A stretch of 64,000 nucleotides of DNA from the NCBI GenBank assembly GCA_018268895.1, contig JAFDVP010000001.1, positions 1,721,125 through 1,785,124 on the forward strand, in the 5' to 3' direction. Origin of the DNA: Acidobacteriota bacterium (GTDB lineage: Bacteria > Acidobacteriota > Terriglobia > Terriglobales > Acidobacteriaceae). The translations under genes were made by a program, and so were the position numbers. Shown here piece after piece: positions 17,417-26,891 of this stretch. Below the pieces are notes generated by a model. The model made no database searches. It was not told the origin of the DNA and worked only from the letters and a program-made list of their open reading frames with translations. How positions within the stretch are numbered: position 1 is the first letter of the stretch; every line of letters begins with the position of its first letter.

Positions 17417-18592
17417 CTAATAGACGTCCCTCTGGTACCGCTTCTGCTTCTTCATCGTGGCCAGATATTCCGCAGCATGCTCCAGTGTGCCGTTAGATCC
17501 CTTGGCGATGGCGTCGAGCAGAGCATTTTCAACGTCCTTGGCCATACGGGTAGCGTCGCCGCAGACGTAAAAGTAAGCTCCGCGCTCCAGCCACTCATAG
17601 ACCTCTTTCGCGTTCTCCTGAATGCGGTCCTGCACATACACTTTGTTGTGCTGGTCGCGGGAGAAGGCCGTATGCAGGTGGGTCAGGGTTCCGTCCTTGA
17701 CCATGCCCTCAAGCTGCTCCTGATAGAGGAAGTCCATCTTCGCGCGCTGCTCACCGAAGAAGAGCCAGTTCTTGCCCCTGGCGCCATCGGCCTGACGCTC
17801 CTCAAGGAAGGCACGGAAAGGCGCGATGCCAGTGCCGGGACCGATCATGATCACCGGGGCGCTCGAGTCCTCGGGCAGACGGAAGTTGTTGTTGGAGTGC
17901 AGGAAGATCGGCAGGTGTGTGCCCTCGTCTGCGCGGTCGCCAATGTGGCCGCTCGCCACACCCTGGCGGTCTCGTCCGTGGGCCTCGTAGCGAATCACAC
18001 GCACCGTCGTGTGCACGCTGTCAGGATGGACCTTTTGGCTCGAGGAGATCGAGTACATACGCGGTGTGAGGCGCTGCAACACATGGAAGAGCTGCTGCGG
18101 ATCGGTGATGACGCCGGGAAAGTCTGTCGCCAGGTCGACGAACTCGCGCCCCCAGCAGTACTCTTCGGCGCGTGCGCGGTTGTCCGGTCCGGTAAGGACC
18201 TTCAGGCCCTCAACTTCGGGTGCCAGCTTCGCAAACTGCCCCACGCTTCCACGAGAGAGCTTGCCGATTCCAAGCCGCGTCCGCAGCGCTTCTTCGAGAG
18301 AAATCTCGACCTTATAGTGGTCAAGCACTCGCTCATCACCCTTATAGCCAAGGGCCTTCAGCGCATCGGCGACCGCAGACGTGCGGTTCTCCGGAATAAT
18401 GCCTACGGCGTCCCCGGGGGTATAGGTCATGCCCTCATCGAGGGACAGCTCGACGTGCCGCGTTTCCTTCTCAGATCCTTCAGCCGTAAGGAGATAATTG
18501 ACATTGACGACCGAGTGGTACGGGTTGTTCCGGGTATACTTCTGGGTGTGCCCCGCCTCTGCTTTCGCTTCCTGCTCCAAAACTTCGCTCAT
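17417..18592 (-). CDS. CysJ-like NADPH-dependent FAD reductase without flavodoxin domain
   Basis: 391-residue protein matching the C-terminal two thirds of sulfite reductase flavoprotein (CysJ) and cytochrome P450 reductase. It has a connecting/FAD domain with TPRMYSISSS (FAD-binding RxYS), an NADPH domain with MIGPGTGIAPFRAFLEERQ, YVCGDATRMAKDVE, and the terminal YQRDVY. The N-terminal FMN-binding flavodoxin domain of true CysJ (about 600 residues) is absent. The ATG at 18592 is chosen because upstream residues of the longer frame (to 18802) look non-coding, although its ribosome binding site (GAAG) is weak. It probably passes electrons from NADPH via FAD to a separate flavodoxin, ferredoxin or sulfite reductase. 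No cysI or other sulfur gene is adjacent. Confidence 0.85.
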   Translation of the reverse strand: MSEVLEQEAKAEAGHTQKYTRNNPYHSVVNVNYLLTAEGSEKETRHVELSLDEGMTYTPGDAVGIIPENRTSAVADALKALGYKGDERVLDHYKVEISLEEALRTRLGIGKLSRGSVGQFAKLAPEVEGLKVLTGPDNRARAEEYCWGREFVDLATDFPGVITDPQQLFHVLQRLTPRMYSISSSQKVHPDSVHTTVRVIRYEAHGRDRQGVASGHIGDRADEGTHLPIFLHSNNNFRLPEDSSAPVIMIGPGTGIAPFRAFLEERQADGARGKNWLFFGEQRAKMDFLYQEQLEGMVKDGTLTHLHTAFSRDQHNKVYVQDRIQENAKEVYEWLERGAYFYVCGDATRMAKDVENALLDAIAKGSNGTLEHAAEYLATMKKQKRYQRDVY

Positions 18593-18710
18593 TCTTCTAT
18601 GGTAAAACGCCCCGCCGCAAATTGCAGCTTCAAATGGCGACCAATTTAGTCCTTCGAACCGTGAGCTGCACGAAACCGCCCAGAATGTTACGGTTGAGTT
18701 GACTTCCCGC

Positions 18711-19520
18711 TTAGACAAATTCCTGAAAACGGTTCGCGGTAAGGCGAACGATCTCATCGACGGGCTGCGACCAGAGCGCTTCGTTGAAGATTTCAACCTC
18801 AATTGGACCCTGATAGCCGGCCCGCTCAGCGGCCTCGCGAAGCCGTTTCAGCTCAATCACGCCGTCCCCCATCATGCCGCGGCCCATCAGCATGTCGGGG
18901 GTTGGCACAATCCAGTCGGAGACATGGAAGGCGAAGACCCTCTCCCCCGCTCTCTGTATCTCTCGATAGACCTGCGGGTCCCACCAGATGTGGTACACGT
19001 CGACGACCAGGCCGACCTGCCCCGGCAGGAACTTTGCAGCAATCTCGTTCGCCTCTCCCATGGTGACAACGACGCTGCGGTCGGCGGCAAACATGGGGTG
19101 CAGAGGCTCCACGCCCAGCCGGACACCGCTCTTCGTCGCGTGATCGACTACTGCGGCGATTCCATCGACGACCATCTGGCGCGCCGCGTCAATATCCCTG
19201 TCCGGAGCCGGGCCGTTTACCAGCACCAGCAGATTGGTCCCGATGGCTGCCGCCTCATCGATGGCGCGAAGATTGTCCTCGATACGGCGCTGGCGCTCCT
19301 CCTTCGTCGCGGCGGGAAACATGCCGCCGCGGCAGAGGCTCGACACCTTCAACCCGGCATCGCGTATAAGCGAGGCTGCCGCAGCGGGGTTGCCGGAGAC
19401 AGAGTAGCGCCACGGCCCAATCCACTGGACGCCATGGCGGACGCAGGCATCGACAACCTCTTCCAGCCTGGCCTTTCCGGCAGTCATCTGGTTGAAGCTC
19501 AGTCTCGAAAGCTCAGCCAC
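18711..19520 (-). CDS. Sugar phosphate isomerase/epimerase family protein
   Basis: 269-residue TIM-barrel protein of the xylose isomerase-like / AP endonuclease 2 superfamily. Metal-site motifs expected of the family are seen: LGVEPLHPM (metal Glu), VGLVVDVYHIWWDP (Asp and His), FAFHVSDWI (His) and IEVEIFNE (Glu). It starts with a GTG whose upstream GGAGGG lies within the end of the preceding DUF993 gene, and it overlaps that gene by one base, so the two are translationally coupled. It is the third gene of the Gfo/Idh, DUF993, isomerase operon. It probably isomerises or epimerises a keto or inositol-like sugar, but the substrate is unknown. Confidence 0.87.
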   Translation of the reverse strand: MAELSRLSFNQMTAGKARLEEVVDACVRHGVQWIGPWRYSVSGNPAAAASLIRDAGLKVSSLCRGGMFPAATKEERQRRIEDNLRAIDEAAAIGTNLLVLVNGPAPDRDIDAARQMVVDGIAAVVDHATKSGVRLGVEPLHPMFAADRSVVVTMGEANEIAAKFLPGQVGLVVDVYHIWWDPQVYREIQRAGERVFAFHVSDWIVPTPDMLMGRGMMGDGVIELKRLREAAERAGYQGPIEVEIFNEALWSQPVDEIVRLTANRFQEFV

Positions 19521-20653
19521 TAGCCCTCCACCCCTGCCAATTGGAGCGCCAGTTTCATGCGATGCACGGCAAGCTCCGGGTCGGCGAGCAGGCGGGCCTT
19601 GTCGGCAAGGACAAACAACTGGGCGAGATGAACGATCGACCGTGCGCCTTGTTGACCACCGAGCATGACGAAGTGCTTCTGATGGCCGTTCAGATATGCC
19701 AGGAAGACGAGGCCTGTCTTGTAGAAATAGGTCGGCGTTTGAAAGATGTGACGCGACAGGGGAACCGTTGGCGCCAGCAGCTCGTTGTACTTTGCCGTAT
19801 CCCCTGCATCGAGCGCGCGCAGGGCGAGCGAGGCAGCGGGAGCGATGCCGTCGAATATGCCCAGCAGAGCATCGCTGTGCCCTTCCTTGTCGCCCTGGAT
19901 CAACTCCGCATAATCGAAGTCGTCGCCGGTGTACATCCGCACTTCGGCAGGCAGTTGCCGCCGCATGATGATCTCCTGCTTCTTATCGAGCAGAGATATC
20001 TTTACCCCGTCCACCTTCGCCTGGTTTTCCCGGATGATCCCGACGCAGGTTGCCATGGCATAGGAGACGCTGGCGCTTCCCCAGTAGCCTCGCAGTTGCG
20101 GATCGAATGCTTCGCCCAGCCAGTGCAGAATGGCGGGCTGGCGCAGCCCTTGCAGGATGCGGCCATAGACACGGGCGTAGTCCTCAGGACTTTTCGCGCA
20201 CTTCACTAAAGCTCGGCTGGCCATCAGAATAACGCGGCCTCCGGCTGCTTCAATGGCTTCGCACTGCTCTTCGTAAGCGGCGATGACCTCGTCGATGGTT
20301 GCGGCCTTTGCAGGGTCAAGCTGATCTGTGTTTGCCCCGCAGGCGATGGCACCCGCGCGTTCGCCGGCAGAGACACGTATCAATTCACGCGCAGCGGCCC
20401 AGTCCAGTCCCATGCCTCGTTGTGATGTATCCATCGCCTCGGCAACGCCGAAGCCCAGGGACCAGAGGTGACGCCGAAAAGCCATCGTCGCCTCCATATC
20501 GAGCTTTTGAGGCTCCAGCGGATTGACGACGACGTGGGCTGCCGCATAGGCCACACGCGATACCGGTGGCGGCCCCGCGACGGCGGGCAGAGGCCCCGCC
20601 TGGTTCAGGTGGTAGGCCGTTAGTCCTTCAGGGAGCGGAAGTCGAATCTGCAT
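19520..20653 (-). CDS. DUF993 family protein (dihydrodipicolinate synthase-like aldolase fold)
   Basis: 377-residue protein that I recognise as DUF993, related to the DapA/NanA class I aldolase barrel. Motifs seen are VVNPLEP, FGVAEAMDTSQRGMGLDW, GRVILMASRALV, a putative Schiff-base region near VDGVKISLLDK, and the C-terminal FVMLGGQQGARS. Members occur next to Gfo/Idh oxidoreductases and sugar isomerases and are thought to split a sugar acid or keto intermediate, but no reaction is established to my knowledge. It lies 33 bases after the oxidoreductase gene and overlaps the isomerase gene, so it is the middle gene of the operon. Confidence 0.85.
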   Translation of the reverse strand: MQIRLPLPEGLTAYHLNQAGPLPAVAGPPPVSRVAYAAAHVVVNPLEPQKLDMEATMAFRRHLWSLGFGVAEAMDTSQRGMGLDWAAARELIRVSAGERAGAIACGANTDQLDPAKAATIDEVIAAYEEQCEAIEAAGGRVILMASRALVKCAKSPEDYARVYGRILQGLRQPAILHWLGEAFDPQLRGYWGSASVSYAMATCVGIIRENQAKVDGVKISLLDKKQEIIMRRQLPAEVRMYTGDDFDYAELIQGDKEGHSDALLGIFDGIAPAASLALRALDAGDTAKYNELLAPTVPLSRHIFQTPTYFYKTGLVFLAYLNGHQKHFVMLGGQQGARSIVHLAQLFVLADKARLLADPELAVHRMKLALQLAGVEG

Positions 20654-20686
20654 GTCTGCCCTAAGAATGAAATATGGGTGAGGAGT

Positions 20687-21835
20687 TTAGTTCAGCTTCA
20701 ATTCAGGCAGATCGACCCAGCGCCGCTCTTTCCATGATTGAAGACCCGCTTCGGCAAGTTGAACTCCCTTTGCAGCTTCGAGAAAGCCGTGTGGAAACGG
20801 CGCATCCTCAAATACGTGTCGCAAAAACATCTCCCATTGAATCTTGAAGGCGTTCTCTTCAGGGGCGGTTGCGGGAACGGTCTGCCATGCCTCGCGGAAC
20901 TGGATTGGATTGGGAATATCGGGGTTCCATACGGCTTTGGGAGTTGCCACGCGGGGCTGCACCTTGCACTCGCGCAGGCCGGCGACCGCGCTTCCGCCAG
21001 TGCCATCGACATGAAATTCAACAAGCTCGTCGCGGTTGACCCGTGTAGTCCATGAGGAGTTGATTTGCACAACGACTCCGTCCTCAAGCTCGAAGGTCGC
21101 GTAGGCTGCATCGTCCGCCGTGCACACGTAGGTCTTTCCCAGCTCATCGACACGCTCAGGAATGGTGGTTCGCGCAGTGCAGCTTACGGACTTGACTCTG
21201 CCGAAGAGGTTTTCAATGACATACTGCCAGTGCGGAAACATATCGAGGATGATTCCGCCGCCCTCATCTTTTCGGTAGTTCCATGATGGACGTTGTGCCG
21301 GAGGGGTTGGCCCCTCAAAGACCCAATAACCAAACTCTCCGCGTACGGAGAGTATGCGGCCAAGAAGACCGCTGGCGATCACTTGTTTCAGCTTGAGCAG
21401 ACCGGGCAGAAAGAGCTTGTCCTGCACAACGCCGTTTTTAATGCCGGCACGGGCGGCTTCGCGAGCCAGCTCAAGGCTGTCATCGAGTGTTCCGGCCAAT
21501 GGCTTTTCGCAATAGACATGTTTGCCGGCTTTGATTGCGGCCCTGACGCTTTCGGCCCGAAGCAGGGTGGATTGCGCATCGAAATAGATGATGTTGGCGT
21601 TGTCGGCCAGGCAGTCCGCCAGGTTGGTCGACCAGCGCTCAACGTCCCATTCTGCGGCCAGCTTCTCCAGCCTGGCGGCGTTGCGGCCTACCAGTATGGG
21701 ATCGGGCATGACGACCGACTTGTCGCGCAGCTCCAGCCCGCCTTGCTTGCGAATCGCCGCGATGGAGCGGGCTAGATGCTGATTTGTCCCCATGCGTCCC
21801 GTGACGCCGTTCATGATGATGCCAACCTTCCGCAT
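20687..21835 (-). CDS. Gfo/Idh/MocA family NAD(P)-dependent oxidoreductase
   Basis: 382-residue dehydrogenase of the glucose-fructose/inositol 2-dehydrogenase family. An N-terminal Rossmann region (VGIIMNGVTGRMG) is followed by the EKPL-type catalytic motif seen as HVYCEKPLAGT, then a C-terminal substrate domain with GGGIILDMFPHW. The frame extends to a GTG at 21868, but the ATG at 21835 with GGGAG about 10 bases upstream fits homologues better. It is the first gene of the three-gene sugar operon and is divergent from the GntR regulator. It probably oxidises a sugar or sugar derivative released by the nearby mannosidases or imported from elsewhere. Confidence 0.9.
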   Translation of the reverse strand: MRKVGIIMNGVTGRMGTNQHLARSIAAIRKQGGLELRDKSVVMPDPILVGRNAARLEKLAAEWDVERWSTNLADCLADNANIIYFDAQSTLLRAESVRAAIKAGKHVYCEKPLAGTLDDSLELAREAARAGIKNGVVQDKLFLPGLLKLKQVIASGLLGRILSVRGEFGYWVFEGPTPPAQRPSWNYRKDEGGGIILDMFPHWQYVIENLFGRVKSVSCTARTTIPERVDELGKTYVCTADDAAYATFELEDGVVVQINSSWTTRVNRDELVEFHVDGTGGSAVAGLRECKVQPRVATPKAVWNPDIPNPIQFREAWQTVPATAPEENAFKIQWEMFLRHVFEDAPFPHGFLEAAKGVQLAEAGLQSWKERRWVDLPELKLN

Positions 21836-22210
21836 CAGCGCTGTCTCCCTGAAGATATGAATTTCCACCCAGTGCGTTTGTATCGATCTCTTTGCAGGAA
21901 TCGATGCCTACTCCCACGAGGGGATGATATAGGAACGACGGTCGCGGGGCATGAACCCGCTTCAGAAGCTGGATTCTGGTCGATGATTTACGTAAAAACA
22001 TTGTTCTACGGACTTGTATATATGGCTATACTTTACGTCTGAATAGAGGCGGAAACCGGAACGAGCGCAGCCGAGATACCACGGACCAAATGCACGTGCC
22101 AAAGCTGCTCAGGAACCAGGGATTGCTGTAGGGGCGTATACCTTATGTAGTCAATTCAACAACAATTGTTATACCGGCCCCAAAGTTCTGGGCCAGGAGA
22201 TCAAAAGACA
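21836..22210. promoter_or_regulatory. Divergent regulatory region with candidate operators
   Basis: 375 bases between the divergent Gfo/Idh operon and the GntR-type regulator. It contains three symmetric elements: TTTACGTAAA (21987-21996), GTATA-N6-TATAC (22016-22031) and AACAATTGTT (22161-22170). Inverted repeats of this size are plausible binding sites for the adjacent HutC-type regulator, especially the GTATA/TATAC pair. This is inference; no promoter boxes were assigned with confidence. Confidence 0.5.
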
Positions 22211-22984
22211 GTGAAAGCCAAGGTCCAACCTGCATCCGATATTCTCCCGCTGGATAAAAACGGGTTCATCCCGCTCTACTACCAGATACAACGCGTATTG
22301 ATGGACAGGATTCAGTCGGGCAAGCTGCTTGAAGGCGATCTGCTGGCTTCCGAAGAGGAACTGGCTCGTTCGTACCAGGTAAGCAGAATGACGGCGCGGC
22401 AGGCGCTTCACGGTTTGAAAGCCAACGGTTATGCGCAGAGCCAGAAGGGCCGTGGGACCTTTGTTACCAAACCGAAGCTCGAAAAAAACATTCTTCATCT
22501 GCGCGGATTTACCGAAGACATGAAGCAGCGCGGCATGGTCCCCAGCTCAAAGCTGCTGGAACAGTCGGTCATGAAGGCGACAGAGGAACTGGCAGAGAGC
22601 CTGAAGATTCAGGTCGATGCCCCGGTGATGAAGCTGCGGCGTCTTCGCCTTGCCGACGGAATTCCCATGGCGATCGAGGATTCAAGTATTCCGCTGCTGC
22701 CGTTTCCGCATCTTGAGCGATATAGCTTTGCCAAGCAGTCGCTGTACCACATACTGCGTGAAAACTATGGCGTGAAGGTGGGTTGGGCCGATGAGATTAT
22801 CGAGGCCCTGCCGGCAACGCGCGAAGAGTCGGAGTTGCTGACGATTCCCAAGCGAGCGAGCGTTCTATCGATCTCGCGAATCATTATCACGACAGAGCAG
22901 GCACCCATTGAGGTAGCATGCTCCCGCTATCGCGGCGATCGCTACCGCGCGATGATTCGCGTACCCACCACCACGATCGAGTAG
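22211..22984 (+). CDS. GntR/HutC family transcriptional regulator
   Basis: 257-residue regulator. An N-terminal winged helix (IPLYYQIQRVLMDRI, then ASEEELARSYQVSRMTARQAL and GRGTFV) is followed by a UTRA ligand-binding domain (FTEDMKQRGMVPSSKLL, then MKLRRLRLADGIPMAIEDS and ending YRGDRYRAMIRV). The family usually represses sugar or amino acid catabolic genes and lets go on binding a (phospho)sugar effector. The GTG at 22211 is preferred because AGGAG lies 11 bases upstream; a TTG at 22166 is the longer alternative. It is divergent from the Gfo/Idh operon and adjacent to the mannosidase genes, so it is the likely local regulator. Confidence 0.9.
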   Translation: MKAKVQPASDILPLDKNGFIPLYYQIQRVLMDRIQSGKLLEGDLLASEEELARSYQVSRMTARQALHGLKANGYAQSQKGRGTFVTKPKLEKNILHLRGFTEDMKQRGMVPSSKLLEQSVMKATEELAESLKIQVDAPVMKLRRLRLADGIPMAIEDSSIPLLPFPHLERYSFAKQSLYHILRENYGVKVGWADEIIEALPATREESELLTIPKRASVLSISRIIITTEQAPIEVACSRYRGDRYRAMIRVPTTTIE

Positions 22985-22990
22985 TCGCAC

Positions 22991-25306
22991 TTATGAAAGC
23001 GCGAGCGAAGGTGGAAGCGCATCAGACCCGAACTTCAGGTTCGGCTCCGCTCCCATGACCAGAACAAGTCTGCCACCCTGGGCTATTTCGGAATGATGGA
23101 ACCACGCCCGCTGCTGGGGCTGGCCGTTCAGCGAAAACGACTGCACATATTGATGCGCAGGATCTTTCCGCTCTACGGCAATCACAAGCTTCTTCCCCTC
23201 ACCTAACTCAACTGTCGCGCTTTCAAACAAGGGCGAACCCAGGACATAGTTTCCACTGACGGGATCAACGGGGTAGAAGCCGAGCGCGCTCAGCAGATAC
23301 CAGGCAGACATCTGGCCTACGTCTTCGTTGCCCTGCATCCCATTTGGCTGGTCGGCATACATGGTTTCGAGCAGGCTGCGGACCCGCGCCTGCGTCTTGT
23401 AGGGCGCGCCCGCGTAGACGTAGAGATACGAGATGTGGTGCGAAGGCTCATTGCCATGCGCGTACTGTCCAACCATACCGGCAATGTCCGGCGGCGCGTC
23501 TTCAGGCAGGTCAGGCGCAGCATTGAAGAGGCCGTCAAGTTTTTTGACGAAAGCCTCTCTGCCGCCGCAAAGCTGTATCAGCCCGGCGGGATCGTGCTGG
23601 ACACCGAAGGTGGTCTGCCAGGCGTTGGACTCCGTGTAGTCGCGCCACTTCTTTGAGTGCCCCAGGTCGATGGGACGGAATGGCGTGGTCCAGTTGCCGT
23701 CTTCCAGCTTTGGCCGCATGAACCCTGTCGAAGCGTCGAAGTAATTGCGATAGTTGGTCGACCGCTTTACGAGCATCGCCGCATCATCGCCCTTGCCGAG
23801 TTTCCGCGCGACGTGCGCGATCGCCCAGTCGTCATAGCAATACTCAAATGTCTTCGAGACGGATTCTTCTTCCTTGTCTGCGGGGATGTAGTGGAGCTTG
23901 CGGTAGTAGTCGAGGCCGCGATAGTCGTCGACCATGGCGCGCTTCATCATCAGCCGGTATGCCTTCTCGTAGTCGACTCCGGTAAAGCCTTTGTTGCAGG
24001 CTTCGGAGATGACCGCCGCCGAATGATAGCCCGTCATCGTTCCGGTCTCGGTCGACATCAGCGGCCACACGGGCATACCCGCCGGGCTTTGTTCCGCCAT
24101 GCGAACAAGCGTGTTGACCCATTGCGGAACGCGTTCCCGCTCAATCAGCGTATAGGCAGGGTGCGCCGCACGAAACGTGTCCCATAAAGAGAAGGTCGAG
24201 TAGTGATGCTCTCCCTTCTGAAGGGAATGAACGGCGTTATCCATGCCACGATAACGGCCGTCGACATCGTCGAAGAGCGTGGGGCCGAGAGACATGTGAT
24301 ACAGCGCGGTATAAAAAATCCGCTTGTGAGCCGGATTGGCGCTCTGCACGCGGACCTTCGATATCTGCTTGCGCCATGCTTCACGAGCGGCGGTTCTAGT
24401 TTTCTCAAACTCCCAGCCTGGAATCTCAGCGGCAACGTTTTTTGCGGCCCCTTCGGCATCGACACCCGAGATCCCCGTCTTCACCAGAATGGACTCATTG
24501 GGTCTGGTCCTGAAGTAGAGAACGCATTTCAGGCTCTTTCCTTGAAGTTCATGACGGGCAGGGGCGGGGACCTCCTTGTCGTCGGAGTAGAAGACGATGC
24601 GCTCGGGCCGCTTCGATATCTGCAACGAGAAGTAGGCGTGGCGGTCCTTTCCCCATGCCGAGGTGCGGCGGCCCCCAGCAAGAGTGTCTGGTGCAATCTG
24701 ACGCAGCTCTGCTGAAGTGACCGGCCCATCGCCCGCTCCGTAACCGTGCTGCAGATCGAGGATCAGGTACGCCTTGTCGCTCGCAGGAAATGTGTAGCGA
24801 TGAAAGCCCGCACGCTCGGTAGCCGTAAGCTCTGCGCGGATGTTGTAGTCCTTGAGAAGGACGGAGTAACAGCCAGGCTCGATGCGTTCATCCGCATGAT
24901 CGAAGCGCGAGCGATATCCCTGTTCCGGGAAGCGGCGATCACCAGGGACTAGCTTGGCATCGCCCGTGCCGGCCATCACCAGGAAATCGAGAAGGTCGCC
25001 ACAACCTGTCCCACTGAGATGCGTGTGGCTGAACCCCATAATCGAATCGTCGGAGACGTGATAGCCGGAGCACCAATCCCACCCGTCGTTGAACGTGTCG
25101 GGGCTCAACTGCACCATTCCAAACGGCATCGCCGCGCCGGGAAAGCAATGACCGTGGCCTCCAGTGCCGATGCGTGGGTCGACCCAGCGAAGAGGATCTT
25201 CCGTCTTTTTATCGCCAATGGCGGCCTCGGCAAACTTGCTCAATGGGGCCGCGCTCAAAACACAGGCTGCGGAGGTGCGCTGTAGAAACTTTCTGCGGCT
25301 GATCAT
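22991..25306 (-). CDS. GH92 family alpha-mannosidase, Tat-type signal
   Basis: 771-residue glycoside hydrolase of family 92, whose known members are calcium-dependent exo-alpha-mannosidases acting on alpha-1,2/1,3/1,4/1,6 linkages in N-glycans and mannans. Seen in order: a twin-arginine start SRRKFLQ followed by a hydrophobic stretch; [41 protein letters not shown]; the C-terminal catalytic segment with HGNEPSHH; and [24 protein letters not shown]. Length matches the family. Its start faces the GH125 gene 85 bases away, so both may share a control region. Export through Tat implies folding before transport. Linkage preference cannot be read from the sequence. Confidence 0.94.
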   Translation of the reverse strand: MISRRKFLQRTSAACVLSAAPLSKFAEAAIGDKKTEDPLRWVDPRIGTGGHGHCFPGAAMPFGMVQLSPDTFNDGWDWCSGYHVSDDSIMGFSHTHLSGTGCGDLLDFLVMAGTGDAKLVPGDRRFPEQGYRSRFDHADERIEPGCYSVLLKDYNIRAELTATERAGFHRYTFPASDKAYLILDLQHGYGAGDGPVTSAELRQIAPDTLAGGRRTSAWGKDRHAYFSLQISKRPERIVFYSDDKEVPAPARHELQGKSLKCVLYFRTRPNESILVKTGISGVDAEGAAKNVAAEIPGWEFEKTRTAAREAWRKQISKVRVQSANPAHKRIFYTALYHMSLGPTLFDDVDGRYRGMDNAVHSLQKGEHHYSTFSLWDTFRAAHPAYTLIERERVPQWVNTLVRMAEQSPAGMPVWPLMSTETGTMTGYHSAAVISEACNKGFTGVDYEKAYRLMMKRAMVDDYRGLDYYRKLHYIPADKEEESVSKTFEYCYDDWAIAHVARKLGKGDDAAMLVKRSTNYRNYFDASTGFMRPKLEDGNWTTPFRPIDLGHSKKWRDYTESNAWQTTFGVQHDPAGLIQLCGGREAFVKKLDGLFNAAPDLPEDAPPDIAGMVGQYAHGNEPSHHISYLYVYAGAPYKTQARVRSLLETMYADQPNGMQGNEDVGQMSAWYLLSALGFYPVDPVSGNYVLGSPLFESATVELGEGKKLVIAVERKDPAHQYVQSFSLNGQPQQRAWFHHSEIAQGGRLVLVMGAEPNLKFGSDALPPSLALS

Positions 25307-25391
25307 GCTGACTCCATCGATCGGGCTACATCGGATTTGTGCGCCCGTCTGCGAAGACCATTCTCTGGCAATCGATCACTTGCAGGCAACT

Positions 25392-26888
25392 ATGGCAGAA
25401 TGGCACAGCATGAGCTATTCACCTTCAACAAGCACTCGTCGAGAGTTTCTTCGGTCCGCTGGTTCGGTTGCCGCGGCTGTTACAGCCTTGAACAGTACGG
25501 CTACGCTCGGCATGCAGTCCTCTGTTGAAGTGCCTCCGGTAAAGGCCCCCTGGGACATGTCGCAGGGGCGGCCGAAGCCCGAAGAGCGCAGGTTTCGCAG
25601 CGACGCAGTCGAACAGTTTATCGTTCAGCGCAAAGCGCGGATCGCCGATCTTGCGCTTGCTACGCTGTTCGTCAACTGCTTCCCGAACACGCTCGATACC
25701 ACGGTTGAGCCTGGAACATTTGAAGGTAAGCCGGACACTGCCGTCCTCACAGGCGACATTGCAGCAATGTGGCTGCGCGACTCCTCCGCACAGGTATGGC
25801 CGTACCTGCCGCTGGCAAAGAACGACCGCAGGCTCCGCGATCTGTTGGAAGGTGTGATTCGCAGGCAGGCACGGTGCATCCTGATCGATCCGTATGCCAA
25901 CGCGTTTATGGCAGACCTCAACGCCACCCCTCTGCCCTGGAGCCTCAAAGATAAGACAGAACTGAAGCGCGGTGTTGGCGAGCGCAAATGGGAGGTCGAT
26001 TCACTGTGCTATCCCATTCGCCTGTCCCATGGCTACTGGAAGCAGACAGGCGATACCAGCCCCTTCGATCAACGCTGGCTGCAGGCGATGCAGCTAATCG
26101 TTAGCACCTTTCAGACGCAGCAGCGGAAGCATGGCGACGGACCTTATCGCTTCCAGCGCATCTCCGACACATCGACGGAGACCCTTCCGGCGGCCGGTTT
26201 TGGCAATCCCGTTAAGCCGGTTGGACTGATCGCTTCAGGCTTCAGGCCATCGGACGATGCCTGCATCTTCCCCTTCCTCGTTCCATCGAATCTTTTTGCC
26301 GTCACTTCCCTGAAGCAGCTTGCGGAGATGGCACATACGATCGCACATGACGAAACGCTGGCGAATGCGGCGGACTCACTTGCGAAGGAGGTTGAGCGTG
26401 CGCTGCACCAATACGCCATTGCGACAACACCTGAAGGCACCATCTGGGCGTATGAGATCGATGGCTACGGCAGCCAGCTCCTGATGGATGACACCAACGT
26501 TCCAAGCCTGCTGGCGCTTCCCTATATTGCGAGTTCGCCCGATCCCGCCCTCTATGCGCGCACACGCGCCTTCTGCTGGAGCGAGCGCAATCCGTGGTTC
26601 TTCCGCGGCACTGCGGGTGAAGGCATCGGCGGCCCGCATGTCGGCAAAGACATGATCTGGCCGATGTCGCAGACGGTCTATGCGCTTACGAGCACAAGCA
26701 ACGATGAGATACGCCGCTCCGTGCAGATGCTCAAAGGCTCCGCGCAGGGCTTTGGCTTCATGCACGAGAGCTACTTCAAGGACGATCCGCGAAGATACAC
26801 GCGCGCGTGGTTTGCGTGGGCCAATACTCTCTTTGGCGAGCTCTTGGGAGATCTTGCCGCGACAAAACCCGATCTGCTCAAGCCCTAG
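25392..26888 (+). CDS. GH125 family exo-alpha-1,6-mannosidase, Tat-type signal
   Basis: 498-residue member of glycoside hydrolase family 125; characterised members remove terminal alpha-1,6-linked mannose. The N terminus has a twin-arginine pattern ([10 protein letters not shown]) followed by an Ala-rich hydrophobic segment. Family motifs include [20 protein letters not shown] with the conserved [24 protein letters not shown], and [22 protein letters not shown] near the end. The frame opens at 25164, but that part overlaps the GH92 gene. The ATG at 25392 is used and the one at 25410 is equally possible. It is divergent from the GH92 gene and converges with the kinase gene 3 bases away. It probably works with GH92 on branched mannose glycans outside the cytoplasm. 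Confidence 0.92.
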   Translation: MAEWHSMSYSPSTSTRREFLRSAGSVAAAVTALNSTATLGMQSSVEVPPVKAPWDMSQGRPKPEERRFRSDAVEQFIVQRKARIADLALATLFVNCFPNTLDTTVEPGTFEGKPDTAVLTGDIAAMWLRDSSAQVWPYLPLAKNDRRLRDLLEGVIRRQARCILIDPYANAFMADLNATPLPWSLKDKTELKRGVGERKWEVDSLCYPIRLSHGYWKQTGDTSPFDQRWLQAMQLIVSTFQTQQRKHGDGPYRFQRISDTSTETLPAAGFGNPVKPVGLIASGFRPSDDACIFPFLVPSNLFAVTSLKQLAEMAHTIAHDETLANAADSLAKEVERALHQYAIATTPEGTIWAYEIDGYGSQLLMDDTNVPSLLALPYIASSPDPALYARTRAFCWSERNPWFFRGTAGEGIGGPHVGKDMIWPMSQTVYALTSTSNDEIRRSVQMLKGSAQGFGFMHESYFKDDPRRYTRAWFAWANTLFGELLGDLAATKPDLLKP

Positions 26889-26891
26889 CTG

